A stretch of DNA of 64,000 bases from Coprobacter tertius (lineage in GTDB: Bacteria > Bacteroidota > Bacteroidia > Bacteroidales > Coprobacteraceae). This document shows, piece by piece, positions 1 through 8,713 of the stretch (position 1 is its first letter; every line of letters begins with the position of its first letter). Where the stretch lies: contig NZ_JANDHW010000001.1 of assembly GCF_024330105.1 (NCBI RefSeq), forward strand, positions 1-64,000, in the 5' to 3' direction. Below the pieces are notes generated by a model. The model ran no database searches. It saw only the letters and a list, made by a program, of their open reading frames with translations, and was not told the DNA's origin. A program made the translations under genes and the position numbers.

Positions 1-53
1 AGAGCATCTGACTGTTAATCAGAGGGTCGTAGGTTCAAGTCCTACCTGAAGAG
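1..53 (+). tRNA. tRNA-Asn (GTT), 5' end outside window
   Basis: This is the 3' part of an asparagine tRNA, from the D-arm to the discriminator base. Bases 1-53 are identical to bases 95-147 of the complete tRNA-Asn that follows, including the GTT anticodon at 14-16 and the T-arm. The 5' acceptor strand lies before the window. The CCA end is not encoded. Confidence 0.93.
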
Positions 54-73
54 CTCTTTAAAATATTATTTAT

Positions 74-147
74 TCTTCAGTAGCTCAGTCGGTTAGAGCA
101 TCTGACTGTTAATCAGAGGGTCGTAGGTTCAAGTCCTACCTGAAGAG
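74..147 (+). tRNA. tRNA-Asn (GTT)
   Basis: Complete tRNA gene read on the plus strand. The acceptor strand TCTTCAG (74-80) pairs with CTGAAGA (140-146), G147 is the discriminator, and the anticodon GTT is at 108-110. The T-arm contains the GGTTCAAGTCC pattern. It is the second of two tandem identical copies separated by about 20 AT-rich bases, so the two are probably one transcript. CCA is not encoded. Confidence 0.97.
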
Positions 148-150
148 CTA

Positions 151-180
151 AAAGGGTATTCTTTTCAGAATACCCTTTTT
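151..180. terminator. Rho-independent terminator shared by tRNA-Asn and the SulP gene
   Basis: Perfect 11-bp stem, AAAGGGTATTC (151-161) with GAATACCCTTT (168-178), loop 162-167, followed by a T run on the plus strand. The minus strand has the mirrored structure, so it can end both the tRNA transcript and the convergent transporter transcript. Confidence 0.85.
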
Positions 181-187
181 TTATGTC

Positions 188-1882
188 TTATTTAATTACA
201 TGTAATTCTCCGACCAACCGATTGGCTACATTTACAGCTTTAGTAATATGATCGCAAATATATGCGTCGCCGATCACCTCATCGAGATGTGTACGTCTTA
301 TCGTTTCCCTTACTTCGGGATTTACCCCCGATAGTATAACCCGAATACCTTCTTTATGAGAAGATTCTACCAAAATTTCGAGATTATGAAGTCCGGTAGA
401 ATCTATAAACGGGACCTTTCGCATACGTATAATACGCACCAAAGGACGGTCTCTCATCGATCGCATAACCTCATCGAATTTTGTCGCTACACCAAAAAAG
501 AACGGTCCGTCGATCTCATACACCTCTATCCCCTTGGCTATATCCAACGTTTCATGATGGGATGTTTCGGTACCCTGAGCAATATCGAGTTCATCGCGCA
601 ACACCGAAACCTGAACATTTTCCGAAACCCTTTTAAGGAAAAGAAGTACAGCCAGCAACAAACCTATCTCTATCGCTATAGTAAGATTAAAGACGACAGT
701 AAGAACAAAGGTAGTAACCAATACCGCAACATCCGATTTAGGTGTTTTCAGCAAAGACCGTACCGTACGCCAGCCACTCATATTATAAGATACGATAATC
801 AGCACACCTGCCAAGCAAGACATGGGTACGAGTTTTATAAGCGGCATCAATACAAGGAATATAAGCAAAAGTACTGCTGCATGAATAATACCGGCAACCG
901 GTGTACGCCCACCGTTATTGATATTGGTCATAGTACGGGCGATAGCTCCGGTTACGGGAATTCCTCCGAAGAAAGGAACAGCGATATTGGCAATACCTTG
1001 TCCGATCAATTCGGTATTCGAATTGTGCTTATCCCCCGTAACACCATCGGCAACAGTCGCAGACAATAATGATTCTATTGCACCCAGTATCGCTATGGTA
1101 AATGCCGGTGGCAACAATTGATTGATAGTATCCATATTTATTTTTAACCCGGCTGGCTGAGGGATATCGCTGTTCAGATTTCCGAAACGGTCACCGATCG
1201 TTTCAATCGACGCGATTCCGAAATGTTCACGCAAAACATAAGCAAAAACGGTCATTACAACAATAGCCAATAAAGATCCTGGCAGTTTTTTAGAAATCCG
1301 TGGAGTAAAGACGATAATAAAGATACTTGCGACTCCCACAAGTAAGGATAATCCGTTTATTGTATCGAAACTCTGAAAATAAGCAACCCATTTCGAAAGA
1401 AAGTCTGCCGGAACATTTTCCATCGTCAGACCGAACAAATCTTTGATTTGCGTTGTAAAAATAGTAAGGGCGATACCACTGGTAAAACCTACCACAATCG
1501 GATAAGGAATAAACTTAATAATAGTCCCCAACCTGAAACAACCCATAAGAACGAGTATGAGACCGGCCATAAAAGTAGCGATGGCAAGGCCTTCGAGACC
1601 GTAATTCTGTATAATTCCATAAACAATAACGATAAAAGCCCCCGTAGGTCCCCCTATCTGCACATTACTACCCCCCAAAAAAGAAACCAGAAAACCGCCG
1701 ATAATCGCTGTTATAAGCCCTTTCTCGGGACTTACGCCCGATGCGATACCGAATGCGATGGCAAGCGGAAGCGCTACAATACCTACTATAACACCGGCCA
1801 TCAGGTCGGCCATAAATTTTTCTTTCGAATAATTTCTTAATGCCGAAAATAATTTCGGTTGAAAATCGATACTCCCTTTCAT
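188..1882 (-). CDS. SulP family inorganic anion transporter with STAS domain
   Basis: Inner-membrane transporter of the SulP/SLC26 family, which moves sulfate, bicarbonate or related anions, usually with H+ or Na+. About 564 residues. The N-terminal two thirds is a chain of hydrophobic helices (for example around GVIVGIVALPLAIAFGIASG). The C-terminus is a cytoplasmic STAS domain with the characteristic IDSTGL segment at about 494-498. The ATG at 1882 is preferred: an open frame runs further upstream, but a perfect TAnnTTTG -7 box at 1908-1915 lies inside that extension. The gene stands alone and converges on the tRNA genes. The family is certain; the substrate cannot be read from the sequence. 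Confidence 0.92.
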   Translation of the reverse strand: MKGSIDFQPKLFSALRNYSKEKFMADLMAGVIVGIVALPLAIAFGIASGVSPEKGLITAIIGGFLVSFLGGSNVQIGGPTGAFIVIVYGIIQNYGLEGLAIATFMAGLILVLMGCFRLGTIIKFIPYPIVVGFTSGIALTIFTTQIKDLFGLTMENVPADFLSKWVAYFQSFDTINGLSLLVGVASIFIIVFTPRISKKLPGSLLAIVVMTVFAYVLREHFGIASIETIGDRFGNLNSDIPQPAGLKINMDTINQLLPPAFTIAILGAIESLLSATVADGVTGDKHNSNTELIGQGIANIAVPFFGGIPVTGAIARTMTNINNGGRTPVAGIIHAAVLLLIFLVLMPLIKLVPMSCLAGVLIIVSYNMSGWRTVRSLLKTPKSDVAVLVTTFVLTVVFNLTIAIEIGLLLAVLLFLKRVSENVQVSVLRDELDIAQGTETSHHETLDIAKGIEVYEIDGPFFFGVATKFDEVMRSMRDRPLVRIIRMRKVPFIDSTGLHNLEILVESSHKEGIRVILSGVNPEVRETIRRTHLDEVIGDAYICDHITKAVNVANRLVGELHVIK

Positions 1883-1907
1883 TTCTACTTTTTCAAAAAA
1901 ACAGGTG

Positions 1908-1915
1908 CAAAGGTA
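1908..1915 (-). promoter_or_regulatory. Bacteroidetes -7 box of the SulP gene
   Basis: The minus strand reads TACCTTTG, an exact match to TAnnTTTG, 25 bases before the chosen ATG. No clear -33 TTTG is visible. Confidence 0.65.
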
Positions 1916-2030
1916 GTTATTTTTTGTAAATTTCCCATAAAATAACATTGTCTCTTATTTGAAATCAAGAGAACTCCGGCCGGTTAAGAAATTTGTTTCA
2001 TACAGCTTAGTACTATTTCTCAAAAAAATG

Positions 2031-2038
2031 TATCTTCG
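2031..2038 (+). promoter_or_regulatory. Probable -7 box before tcdA
   Basis: TATCTTCG differs from TAnnTTTG at one position and lies 23 bases before the tcdA ATG, in the gap after the divergently oriented SulP gene. It would drive the tcdA-lolD-lipoprotein group. Confidence 0.4.
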
Positions 2039-2061
2039 TAAATTGAAATGAAATAAAAATT

Positions 2062-2784
2062 ATGGATGAATGGCTTTCGCGTACCGGTCTGCTGATAGGC
2101 GATGAAAAGTTGCAACGTCTTTCACAATCCAATATACTCGTCGTAGGGACCGGCGGTGTAGGGGCATATGCTGCCGAAATGCTTTGCCGGGCAGGAGTAG
2201 GTCGCATGACCATCATCGACGGAGATGTCGTTTCCCCGTCGAACATCAACCGACAGCTCATCGCGTTACATAGTACGATAGGAAAACCGAAAACCGAAAT
2301 TCTCGCCGACAGGCTGAAAGATATAAATCCCAGTATCGTCCTGAAAGCCGAGTTCCGGTATCTCTCCTGCGACGACATCAAGGAAATCCTCGATTCTGAA
2401 AAATACGATTACGTGATCGACGCCATCGACACACTGGCCCCGAAAATAACACTGATAGAACAGTGTATAAAACGAAAACTGAAAATCATATCGTCGATGG
2501 GAGCTGGAGGCCGTACCGACCCCGCTAAAATCATTTACGGCGATATTTCGGATACATACCACTGCTCTTTGGCAAAAGCCGTGAGAAAACGCTTACAGTC
2601 CATCGGAATAAAAAAAGGGCTGAAAGTTGTTTTCTCCACAGAACAAGCCGACAAAAAAGCCGTTATCGCTACCAGTAACGAACGAAATAAAAAATCGACC
2701 GTAGGAACTATCTCTTATCTTCCGGCTATGTTCGGATGCTATCTGGCGGCTTTTGTAATAAGAAAAATCACAGAAAAAAAATGA
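2062..2784 (+). CDS. tcdA: tRNA threonylcarbamoyladenosine dehydratase (TcdA/CsdL)
   Basis: E1-like ATP-dependent enzyme that cyclises t6A37 of ANN-decoding tRNAs to ct6A. 240 residues, the usual size. The ThiF/MoeB-type Rossmann fold starts with the nucleotide-binding motif [15 protein letters not shown] (about 27-41), then [15 protein letters not shown], which carries the Asn-Arg seen in E1-like enzymes, and a [10 protein letters not shown] strand. The C-terminal [13 protein letters not shown] matches this family rather than MoeB or ThiF. The stop overlaps the next start as ATGA, so the ATPase gene is probably translationally coupled. Confidence 0.93.
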   Translation: MDEWLSRTGLLIGDEKLQRLSQSNILVVGTGGVGAYAAEMLCRAGVGRMTIIDGDVVSPSNINRQLIALHSTIGKPKTEILADRLKDINPSIVLKAEFRYLSCDDIKEILDSEKYDYVIDAIDTLAPKITLIEQCIKRKLKIISSMGAGGRTDPAKIIYGDISDTYHCSLAKAVRKRLQSIGIKKGLKVVFSTEQADKKAVIATSNERNKKSTVGTISYLPAMFGCYLAAFVIRKITEKK

Positions 2785-3473
2785 TTGAGATAAAGAACAT
2801 ACATAAACATTACGGAGACCTCGAAGTATTAAAAGGCATCGATGCCTCGATAAAAAAAGGCGAAATCGTATCGATTGTCGGCCCCAGCGGAGCCGGAAAA
2901 ACTACGTTGCTACAGATTGTAGGAACACTCGAAAAAGCAGATGAAGGAGAAGTAATAATAAGCGACACTCCAGTTAGCCGGCTCAGAGAAAAGCAATTAG
3001 CTGCTTTTCGAAACAAACATATCGGCTTCGTTTTCCAATTTCACCAGCTTTTACCGGAGTTTACCGCACTCGAAAATGTTATGATACCGGCTCTGATTGC
3101 AAAAATGCGTTCTACGGAAGCAGAAAAACGGGCCCGGGAAATTCTCGATTTCCTGAATCTCAACGATCGAATATCTCACAAGCCGGCACAACTTTCTGGC
3201 GGCGAAAAACAGCGGGTAGCCGTAGCCCGCGCATTAGTAAACCATCCCGATGTAATTCTCGCCGATGAACCTTCAGGCAGCCTCGACTCACAAAACAAAA
3301 TAGAACTGCACAGGTTATTTTTCGATTTAAGAAAAGAGTTCGACCAGACTTTTGTTATCGTAACCCACGATGAGTCTTTAGCAGCCATCACCGACCGTAT
3401 CATACAAATGAATGACGGCCGCATTACCGAAGAAATGAGAGAAACAGATGACGAAACCAATCCTACGTTATGA
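2781..3473 (+). CDS. ABC transporter ATP-binding protein, LolD type
   Basis: Cytoplasmic ATPase subunit of the MacB/LolD/FtsE clade, 230 residues. Walker [12 protein letters not shown] (about 36-46), Q-loop [18 protein letters not shown], signature [15 protein letters not shown], Walker [13 protein letters not shown] and the H-loop VTHD are all intact. The [11 protein letters not shown] segment is typical of LolD. No LolC/E permease gene is nearby; in Bacteroidetes the ATPase is often encoded apart from its permease. The ATG at 2781 is chosen because it gives the ATGA overlap with tcdA and removes a non-homologous extension that lies inside tcdA. It also overlaps the next gene by ATGA. Lipoprotein sorting to the outer membrane is the likely role, but a MacB-like partner cannot be excluded. 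Confidence 0.85.
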   Translation: MIEIKNIHKHYGDLEVLKGIDASIKKGEIVSIVGPSGAGKTTLLQIVGTLEKADEGEVIISDTPVSRLREKQLAAFRNKHIGFVFQFHQLLPEFTALENVMIPALIAKMRSTEAEKRAREILDFLNLNDRISHKPAQLSGGEKQRVAVARALVNHPDVILADEPSGSLDSQNKIELHRLFFDLRKEFDQTFVIVTHDESLAAITDRIIQMNDGRITEEMRETDDETNPTL

Positions 3474-4126
3474 AAAAACGGAAAATCCTATATTTGTCTA
3501 TTTTCTGCTACATAGCGTTTACTCTATCGGCCTGCGATAAGGAAGAAACATTTGACTACGGTCCGTTCCGCATCGATATGGTCACTTGCGAGACGGGAGA
3601 CGGAACATTGTCGTTTCTCCGCGATGACGGGTGCACTCTCGTTCCTTCCCCCTCTCAAGCAACCGATAATTACGTAGACGGACAAAGAGTTCTATTGAAC
3701 TATATCGTAATTGAAAAAAATACGACAGATCTGTGCACAATACAGATAAAATCCTTAGGAAAAATCTTATATAACGACGTAAAAACGATCGATTATACGC
3801 AACTATCTATGATCCCCGATGATCCTATTTATCTGGTAACCGCATGGGAAGGCGGCAATTGTATAAACCTGAAATATAAAATCGAATACAACAGTATGCC
3901 CCATTATATGCAATTATTTTATACTCCCGAATTACAATCAGACGACGATACCCTGCGTTTACAATTAAGACATGACAAAAACAACGATCTTCCGGGCTAT
4001 CCTACTCCAGGTTACGCATCGTTCCGTTATTCAGCACTACCATCCGCTAACCTCAAAAACGTTATAAAAGTATATATCAACACATCGAATATAACAGATA
4101 AATTCTATACATTCACGTTAAATTAA
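3470..4126 (+). CDS. NigD-like lipoprotein
   Basis: 218-residue predicted lipoprotein. The N-terminal signal ends in a lipobox-like segment (FTLSAC) followed by Asp, Lys and Glu. The mature part begins with a beta-rich domain containing [15 protein letters not shown] and [11 protein letters not shown], the arrangement seen in NigD-like proteins of Bacteroidales (OB-like N-terminal domain, then a beta-sandwich). Its biochemical role is not known. The start overlaps the stop of the LolD-type ATPase as ATGA, so the two are translated together. It may be cargo of, or associated with, lipoprotein transport; that is inference only. Confidence 0.72.
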   Translation: MKKRKILYLSIFCYIAFTLSACDKEETFDYGPFRIDMVTCETGDGTLSFLRDDGCTLVPSPSQATDNYVDGQRVLLNYIVIEKNTTDLCTIQIKSLGKILYNDVKTIDYTQLSMIPDDPIYLVTAWEGGNCINLKYKIEYNSMPHYMQLFYTPELQSDDDTLRLQLRHDKNNDLPGYPTPGYASFRYSALPSANLKNVIKVYINTSNITDKFYTFTLN

Positions 4127-4139
4127 AATACATCACGAT

Positions 4140-4445
4140 ATGAACAATGAAAAAAATCAGGTACAAATCGAATTGAGTGCCGAAGTAGCAGAAGGTATAT
4201 ATTCGAATCTGGCGATCATTTCCCATTCTTCATCAGAATTCGTTATCGATTTCGTACGCCTTATGCCGGGCATTCCCAAGGCACCGGTAAAATCCCGTAT
4301 TATTCTTACTCCCGAGCATGCAAAAAGGTTGATGTTCGCTATCGAAGAAAATATTCTAAAATACGAAAAACAATTCGGTACGATACGTACCAATGACGAT
4401 TCTGCCGCTATCCCGCCCTTTATGGCACCGGGTGGCCAAGCCTAA
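4140..4445 (+). CDS. DUF3467 domain-containing protein
   Basis: Small acidic protein of 101 residues, no signal peptide or membrane segment, so probably cytoplasmic. The segment EGIYSNLAIISHSSSEFVIDF followed by DFVRLMPG and KSRIILTPEHAKRLMFAI is the DUF3467 signature, common in Bacteroidetes and without an assigned biochemical function. It starts 13 bases after the lipoprotein gene and is probably in the same transcript. The C-terminus is a short Pro/Ala/Gly-rich tail. Confidence 0.85.
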   Translation: MNNEKNQVQIELSAEVAEGIYSNLAIISHSSSEFVIDFVRLMPGIPKAPVKSRIILTPEHAKRLMFAIEENILKYEKQFGTIRTNDDSAAIPPFMAPGGQA

Positions 4446-4463
4446 TCTATAAATTCATCGATT

Positions 4464-4946
4464 ATGCGTACCAGAACGATCGAAGAACAGGAACAAATAG
4501 AGGCCGTAATACGCGAATGCAAGGTTTGTTACCTGGCGATGAACGGCCGGGACGGCATACCCTATGTCGTTCCCATGAATTTCGGATACGAAAACAATGT
4601 ATTCTATCTGCACTCGGGACCTGAAGGTAAAAAACTGGAATTACTGGCAGCCGACAATCGAGTAAGACTGATAATGAATACAGGAGAAGAACTCACTTTC
4701 CAGCATCCGGATGTAGCTTGCAGTTACAGTATGGTTTCAAAAAGCGTCATGTGTACGGGGAAAGTAGAATTTATCGAAAACTTCGACGAAAAAATAAAAG
4801 CGCTCGACATTATGATGCGCCACTACACGCAACGTTCTTTCGGCTATAGCGCTCCGGCTGTAAAACATATCCGGATTTTACGTATCGCGGCTGAAAATAT
4901 AACCTGTAAAACATTCGGTAATTCGATAAAAAGACGTTCTCTGTAA
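4464..4946 (+). CDS. Pyridoxamine 5'-phosphate oxidase family (FMN-binding) protein
   Basis: 160-residue protein of the PNPOx-like split-barrel flavin family. The N-terminus CYLAMNGRDGIPYVVPMNFGYENN and the following FYLHSGPEGKKLELLAADNR correspond to the FMN-binding beta-barrel segments of this group, close to proteins annotated as Nim-like or 'pyridoxamine 5'-phosphate oxidase family'. Its length and lack of the PdxH active-site pattern argue against a genuine PdxH. It begins 18 bases after the DUF3467 gene and appears to be the last gene of the 2.06-4.95 kb run. The substrate is unknown. Confidence 0.82.
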   Translation: MRTRTIEEQEQIEAVIRECKVCYLAMNGRDGIPYVVPMNFGYENNVFYLHSGPEGKKLELLAADNRVRLIMNTGEELTFQHPDVACSYSMVSKSVMCTGKVEFIENFDEKIKALDIMMRHYTQRSFGYSAPAVKHIRILRIAAENITCKTFGNSIKRRSL

Positions 4947-5011
4947 TATCCCTTCAACATGTTTTTAACCGATTTATTACCTCTAATAAAGTTATGCTTT
5001 GCGAAAATCAT

Positions 5012-5019
5012 TAACTTTG
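5012..5019 (+). promoter_or_regulatory. -7 box of cysS
   Basis: TAACTTTG is an exact TAnnTTTG match 20 bases before the cysS start, in the 92-base gap after the preceding gene. A convincing -33 element is not seen. Confidence 0.65.
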
Positions 5020-5038
5020 CAATAGAAAAAAAATAAAT

Positions 5039-6514
5039 ATGGAACATCAACTGACGATTTACAATACGCTGACGCGAAAAAAAGAATTGTTCGTGCCTAT
5101 CAATCCGCCTTACGTGGGAATGTATGTTTGCGGACCCACCGTATACGGAGACGGACATTTGGGGCACGCGAGACCGGCCATTACCTTCGACCTCCTGTTT
5201 CGGTATCTTCGTCATTTAGGATATAAAGTACGTTATGTACGCAACATTACCGACGTAGGACACCTCGAAAACGATGCCGACGAAGGAGAAGACAAAATCG
5301 CAAAAAAGGCGCGTCTCGAAAAACTCGAGCCCATGGAAGTCGTACAATATTACCTCAACAGGTATCACAAGGCTATGGACGCCCTTAACGTACTACCTCC
5401 CAGCATCGAACCTCATGCCTCGGGTCACATTATCGAACAAATAGAATACATAAAAAAAATTCTCGACGCCGGATATGCATACGTAAGCGACGGTTCGGTT
5501 TACTTCGATGTCGCAAAATACAATAAAGACCATCACTACGGTAAACTCTCGGGGCGTAACATCGACGAATTGCTGAATACGACCCGTGAACTCGACGGCC
5601 AACATGAAAAACATAATAGCTTCGATTTCGCTTTATGGAAAAAAGCTTCCCCCGAACATATCATGAGATGGCCATCTCCCTGGAGTGACGGATTCCCCGG
5701 CTGGCATCTCGAATGTTCAGCGATGGGGACAAAATACCTCGGCGAAGAATTCGATATACATGGAGGAGGAATGGATTTACTCTTCCCTCATCATGAATGC
5801 GAAATCGCGCAATCGGTTGCTGCTCAAGGAAAAGAAACAGTACATTATTGGATGCATAACAACATGATTACCATCAACGGACAGAAGATGGGAAAATCTC
5901 TGGGAAATTTCATTACACTCGATCAGTTTTTTACAGGCGAGCATCCTCTGCTGGCACAGGCTTATAGCCCGATGACCATTCGGTTCTTTATCCTGACTGC
6001 TCATTACAGAAGTACACTCGACTTCAGCAACGAAGCCTTGCAAGCTTCAGAAAAAGCATTACAACGCCTGATGGAAGGCTGGGAAAACCTGAAAAAAATA
6101 AAGCCCTCGGCTGAAACGAGTGTCGAGATACCCGACCTGAAAGCTCGTTGTTATGAAGCAATGAACGATGACTTGAGCAGTCCGATCGTAATTTCCCATC
6201 TTTTCGACGGCGTACGTATTATCAATACCATATTAGCAGGAAATGCAACAATTTCAGAAACCGACCTGAACCAACTGGAAGACACATTCCGTACCTTTAT
6301 GTTCGATATTTTAGGACTCAGAAACGAAGCCGAAGCTGCTGCAGGCAACGAAGAAGCCTATGAAAAGGCTGTCGACTTACTGCTCGATATACGTAAAGAA
6401 GCCAAAGAGCGAAAAGATTGGACAACATCTGATTTTATACGAAATAAACTTACCGAGATCGGTTTCGAAATAAAAGATACGAAAGACGGTTTCGAATGGA
6501 AACTAAATAAATAA
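5039..6514 (+). CDS. cysS: Cysteinyl-tRNA synthetase
   Basis: Charges tRNA-Cys with cysteine. 491 residues, full length for this class I enzyme. The N-terminus has the zinc-ligand Cys in [12 protein letters not shown] and the HIGH-type motif HLGH at 40-43; further zinc ligands lie in WHLECSAM and HHECEIAQS. The KMSKS loop is KMGKSLGN (K283-S287). The C-terminal helical anticodon-binding part ends in the [15 protein letters not shown] helix typical of bacterial CysRS. It has its own promoter box and a strong terminator immediately downstream. Confidence 0.97.
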   Translation: MEHQLTIYNTLTRKKELFVPINPPYVGMYVCGPTVYGDGHLGHARPAITFDLLFRYLRHLGYKVRYVRNITDVGHLENDADEGEDKIAKKARLEKLEPMEVVQYYLNRYHKAMDALNVLPPSIEPHASGHIIEQIEYIKKILDAGYAYVSDGSVYFDVAKYNKDHHYGKLSGRNIDELLNTTRELDGQHEKHNSFDFALWKKASPEHIMRWPSPWSDGFPGWHLECSAMGTKYLGEEFDIHGGGMDLLFPHHECEIAQSVAAQGKETVHYWMHNNMITINGQKMGKSLGNFITLDQFFTGEHPLLAQAYSPMTIRFFILTAHYRSTLDFSNEALQASEKALQRLMEGWENLKKIKPSAETSVEIPDLKARCYEAMNDDLSSPIVISHLFDGVRIINTILAGNATISETDLNQLEDTFRTFMFDILGLRNEAEAAAGNEEAYEKAVDLLLDIRKEAKERKDWTTSDFIRNKLTEIGFEIKDTKDGFEWKLNK

Positions 6515-6545
6515 ACAGGCATTTCCGTCATATAATCATTATAAT

Positions 6546-6573
6546 GATAAAAGGCGGTATCCCGCCTTTTATC
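6546..6573 (+). terminator. Terminator after cysS
   Basis: Perfect 12-bp inverted repeat GATAAAAGGCGG (6546-6557) and CCGCCTTTTATC (6562-6573) with a 4-base loop, 32 bases after the cysS stop. The A and T runs flank the GC core within the stem. Confidence 0.8.
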
Positions 6574-6590
6574 ATATCGGAACAACAGTT

Positions 6591-6971
6591 ATGAACTATA
6601 TCGATTTTTTTAAAAACGACCGGTTTGCAACCGATGCCGGTATACGGCTACTCATCGCCGACCCGGGCTATGCCAAAGCAGTACTTATCATAGAAGACCA
6701 ACATCTCAATGCCGGTAATGTAGTACAGGGAGGGGCGTTATTTACATTAGCAGACCTGGCAATGGCTGCCGCGGCAAACGCTCATGGCCGCTTAGCCTTT
6801 TCGATACAATCCGATATTCGATTTCTGGCAAGCGCAAAAAAAGGAGACACTCTAACAGCCGAGGCTCGTGAAATCCTTCTACATAAAACCCTTTGCCATT
6901 ATAAAGTAGAAATCACCGACCAAGAAGGAAAACTCATCGCCGTTTGCGACGGTATCTGTTACCGGAAATAA
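6591..6971 (+). CDS. PaaI family thioesterase (hotdog fold)
   Basis: 126-residue cytoplasmic protein with the hotdog-fold thioesterase pattern: the HLNAGNVVQGGALFTLADLA segment contains the catalytic N/G-rich loop and the long helix, followed by SDIRFLASAKKGDTLTAEA and a C-terminal strand pair. Enzymes of this group hydrolyse acyl- or aryl-CoA thioesters. Substrate is not predictable. It lies just after the cysS terminator and appears to be monocistronic; no adjacent CoA-metabolism genes are present. Confidence 0.88.
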   Translation: MNYIDFFKNDRFATDAGIRLLIADPGYAKAVLIIEDQHLNAGNVVQGGALFTLADLAMAAAANAHGRLAFSIQSDIRFLASAKKGDTLTAEAREILLHKTLCHYKVEITDQEGKLIAVCDGICYRK

Positions 6972-7302
6972 TTTGATCGATGTAAGAGCTGAACATTACT
7001 ATTCCGGAGAATAATCTATCGGAGAAATTTCTCATAATTTTTTATATTCGGTTCTCTATATTCTATAACAAGCTGCAAGACATTATTTCATATAATATTA
7101 AATACACTTTATATTCTTAAAACTATTTATTCTTCGATCTATTTTCAATACTATTATTCTCTATCAATTACTATAACCATTTTAACCCGAACTAAATATA
7201 TAAAAAAAAAGAACCATATATGTAATTATCCCTCTCGATATTATATATATCTTTGCTTAATATAGTTAAATTTATTAATATGCCTATAAAAGGTTATGTA
7301 AA
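6972..7302. other. AT-rich intergenic region before the AraC-type regulator
   Basis: 331 bases without a supported gene, very AT-rich. It contains the perfect -7 box at 7248-7255 near its right end. No strong terminator hairpin for the thioesterase gene was found. The long leader (about 45 bases from the box to the start codon) and A/T tracts such as 7201-7210 are the only notable features. Confidence 0.6.
7248..7255 (+). promoter_or_regulatory. -7 box of the AraC-type regulator gene
   Basis: TATCTTTG matches TAnnTTTG exactly, 48 bases before the ATG. Confidence 0.6.
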
Positions 7303-8133
7303 ATGAAAATACCACTTCTTTTTACATACAGGAATTTTAGAACAGGTGAAACAATATCTTTTAAAAACAAAAGTTCTCAATTATTATTTATTTTGTCAGG
7401 AAAGATCATTACACTAACCAATAGCGCAAATCACACATACATCTGCGCCGGCCAATTTACGTTCATCTCTCCTCATTACATACCTAAATGTAAATCTCTC
7501 GAAACTTCCAGTATACTAACCGTAGAGATCTCGTCGGTTTCTCAATTACAGAAAGTTTTTCCATTAGATATATTAAAAAAAGAATGCATTCATATCACAA
7601 AATATCAAATTCAACCCTATCCTATAAATAAAGAGACGGAATATTTCCTTTATTACATAAAATCTTGTATCAAAAACGATATAATAGGAGACTCTTTTAA
7701 TGAATGGAAATTGGCCGAATTGTTTTTATACTTAAAGAAATATTATACCCTAAAGGATATTGCCCATTTATTTTTTCCGATAATAAATTATACCTTCGAT
7801 TTTCACTCTTTCATACTATCCAACTACAAAAAAGTAAAATCAGTAAACGAATTCGCAACTTTAGCACACTGCAGTCTATCTACTTTTAAAAGAAAATTTC
7901 TCGAAAATATGCACGCTCCCCCCGGGAAATGGATGACTGAAAAGAAAAAAGCAGATATTTTAAACGAGCTCCATAACGGGGGGAAAAAATTTATTGAAAT
8001 TTCAGAAGAATACAACTTTTCTTCAAGAGCACATTTTTCTTTTTTCTGTAAAAAACATTTCGGGAAATCACCACAAACCTTACGAAACGAATATAAGTTC
8101 TTCAAACAACCGTCATTAAAAAAACAATTATAA
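7303..8133 (+). CDS. AraC family transcriptional regulator
   Basis: 276-residue DNA-binding regulator. The C-terminal third (about 175-265) is an AraC-type double helix-turn-helix: VNEFATLAHCSLSTFKRKF is the first HTH and ISEEYNFSSRAHFSFFCKKHFGKSPQTLR the second, with the conserved FGKSP turn. The N-terminal part resembles a cupin-like sensing domain (SGKIITLTNSANHTYICAGQ) but is poorly conserved. It is markedly AT-rich compared with the flanking housekeeping genes, suggesting acquired DNA. It sits 80 bases upstream of and co-directional with the surface-protein genes at 8.2-22.4 kb, so it is their likely regulator; that link is inferred. Confidence 0.82.
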   Translation: MKIPLLFTYRNFRTGETISFKNKSSQLLFILSGKIITLTNSANHTYICAGQFTFISPHYIPKCKSLETSSILTVEISSVSQLQKVFPLDILKKECIHITKYQIQPYPINKETEYFLYYIKSCIKNDIIGDSFNEWKLAELFLYLKKYYTLKDIAHLFFPIINYTFDFHSFILSNYKKVKSVNEFATLAHCSLSTFKRKFLENMHAPPGKWMTEKKKADILNELHNGGKKFIEISEEYNFSSRAHFSFFCKKHFGKSPQTLRNEYKFFKQPSLKKQL

Positions 8134-8213
8134 AGATCCCAATAATTATATTAATTAATAAAATGAAATAAATGAATCAAAAAAGAAATTAATTTAAATT
8201 AACACTTTACGGT

Positions 8214-8690
8214 ATGAGAAAAAAATTACTTCTTATTTTATCAATCATCTTTTGTATATCTTTCGTTCAGGCGCAAACCAGTATAAATTCCGCGGGAGGA
8301 TCCGTCTCTCAACCGGCCGGATTTACCAGCTATTCCGTAGGACAACCTTTTATTGTCCCTCATTTTTCAGTATCGGGTTCTATTTTTCCCGGAATTCAAC
8401 AAATATATGAAATTTCAATTACGGATGGAATCGATTCTTATCCCGAAATTTCAATGAATGTATACCCCAACCCCGTTGCCGACTACCTGATCCTCTCCCT
8501 CTCTTTATCCCCGAATATTAAAAACATAACGACAAAATTAATCGATATACAAGGGACTTCACTACGTTTTAACGAGATACATGACACAAAAACCCGTATC
8601 GATGTTTCTACTTTAGCCCCCGGAACCTATTTTCTGAGAATCAACATGGGAAATAGAGTCCTAAAAGTATTCAAGATCCTAAAAAAATAA
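8214..8690 (+). CDS. Small T9SS type A sorting domain protein
   Basis: 158 residues. A Sec signal peptide (MRKKLLLILSIIFCISFVQA) is followed by a short Gly/Ser-rich module, SYSVGQPF ending in GIQQIYEIS, which resembles the repeated T9SS-associated module of flavobacterial surface proteins. Residues about 82-158 form a T9SS type A C-terminal sorting domain: NVYPNPVADYLILS, then LIDIQGTS, and a GTYFLRI motif near the end. It would be exported across the outer membrane and anchored or released after CTD cleavage. First gene of the surface locus; 23 bases separate it from the next gene. Confidence 0.82.
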   Translation: MRKKLLLILSIIFCISFVQAQTSINSAGGSVSQPAGFTSYSVGQPFIVPHFSVSGSIFPGIQQIYEISITDGIDSYPEISMNVYPNPVADYLILSLSLSPNIKNITTKLIDIQGTSLRFNEIHDTKTRIDVSTLAPGTYFLRINMGNRVLKVFKILKK

Positions 8691-8713
8691 ACTACAATCA
8701 ACCAGACATACAA

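Noticed and set aside
1..150. tRNA-Asn tandem as an integration (att) site
   Set aside because: Two identical complete or near-complete tRNAs are normal gene duplication; no integrase or att-like partial repeat is seen nearby.
1883..1948. An upstream extension of the SulP reading frame
   Set aside because: The extension contains the perfect -7 box at 1908-1915 and adds a non-hydrophobic, non-conserved tail, so the ATG at 1882 is the better start.
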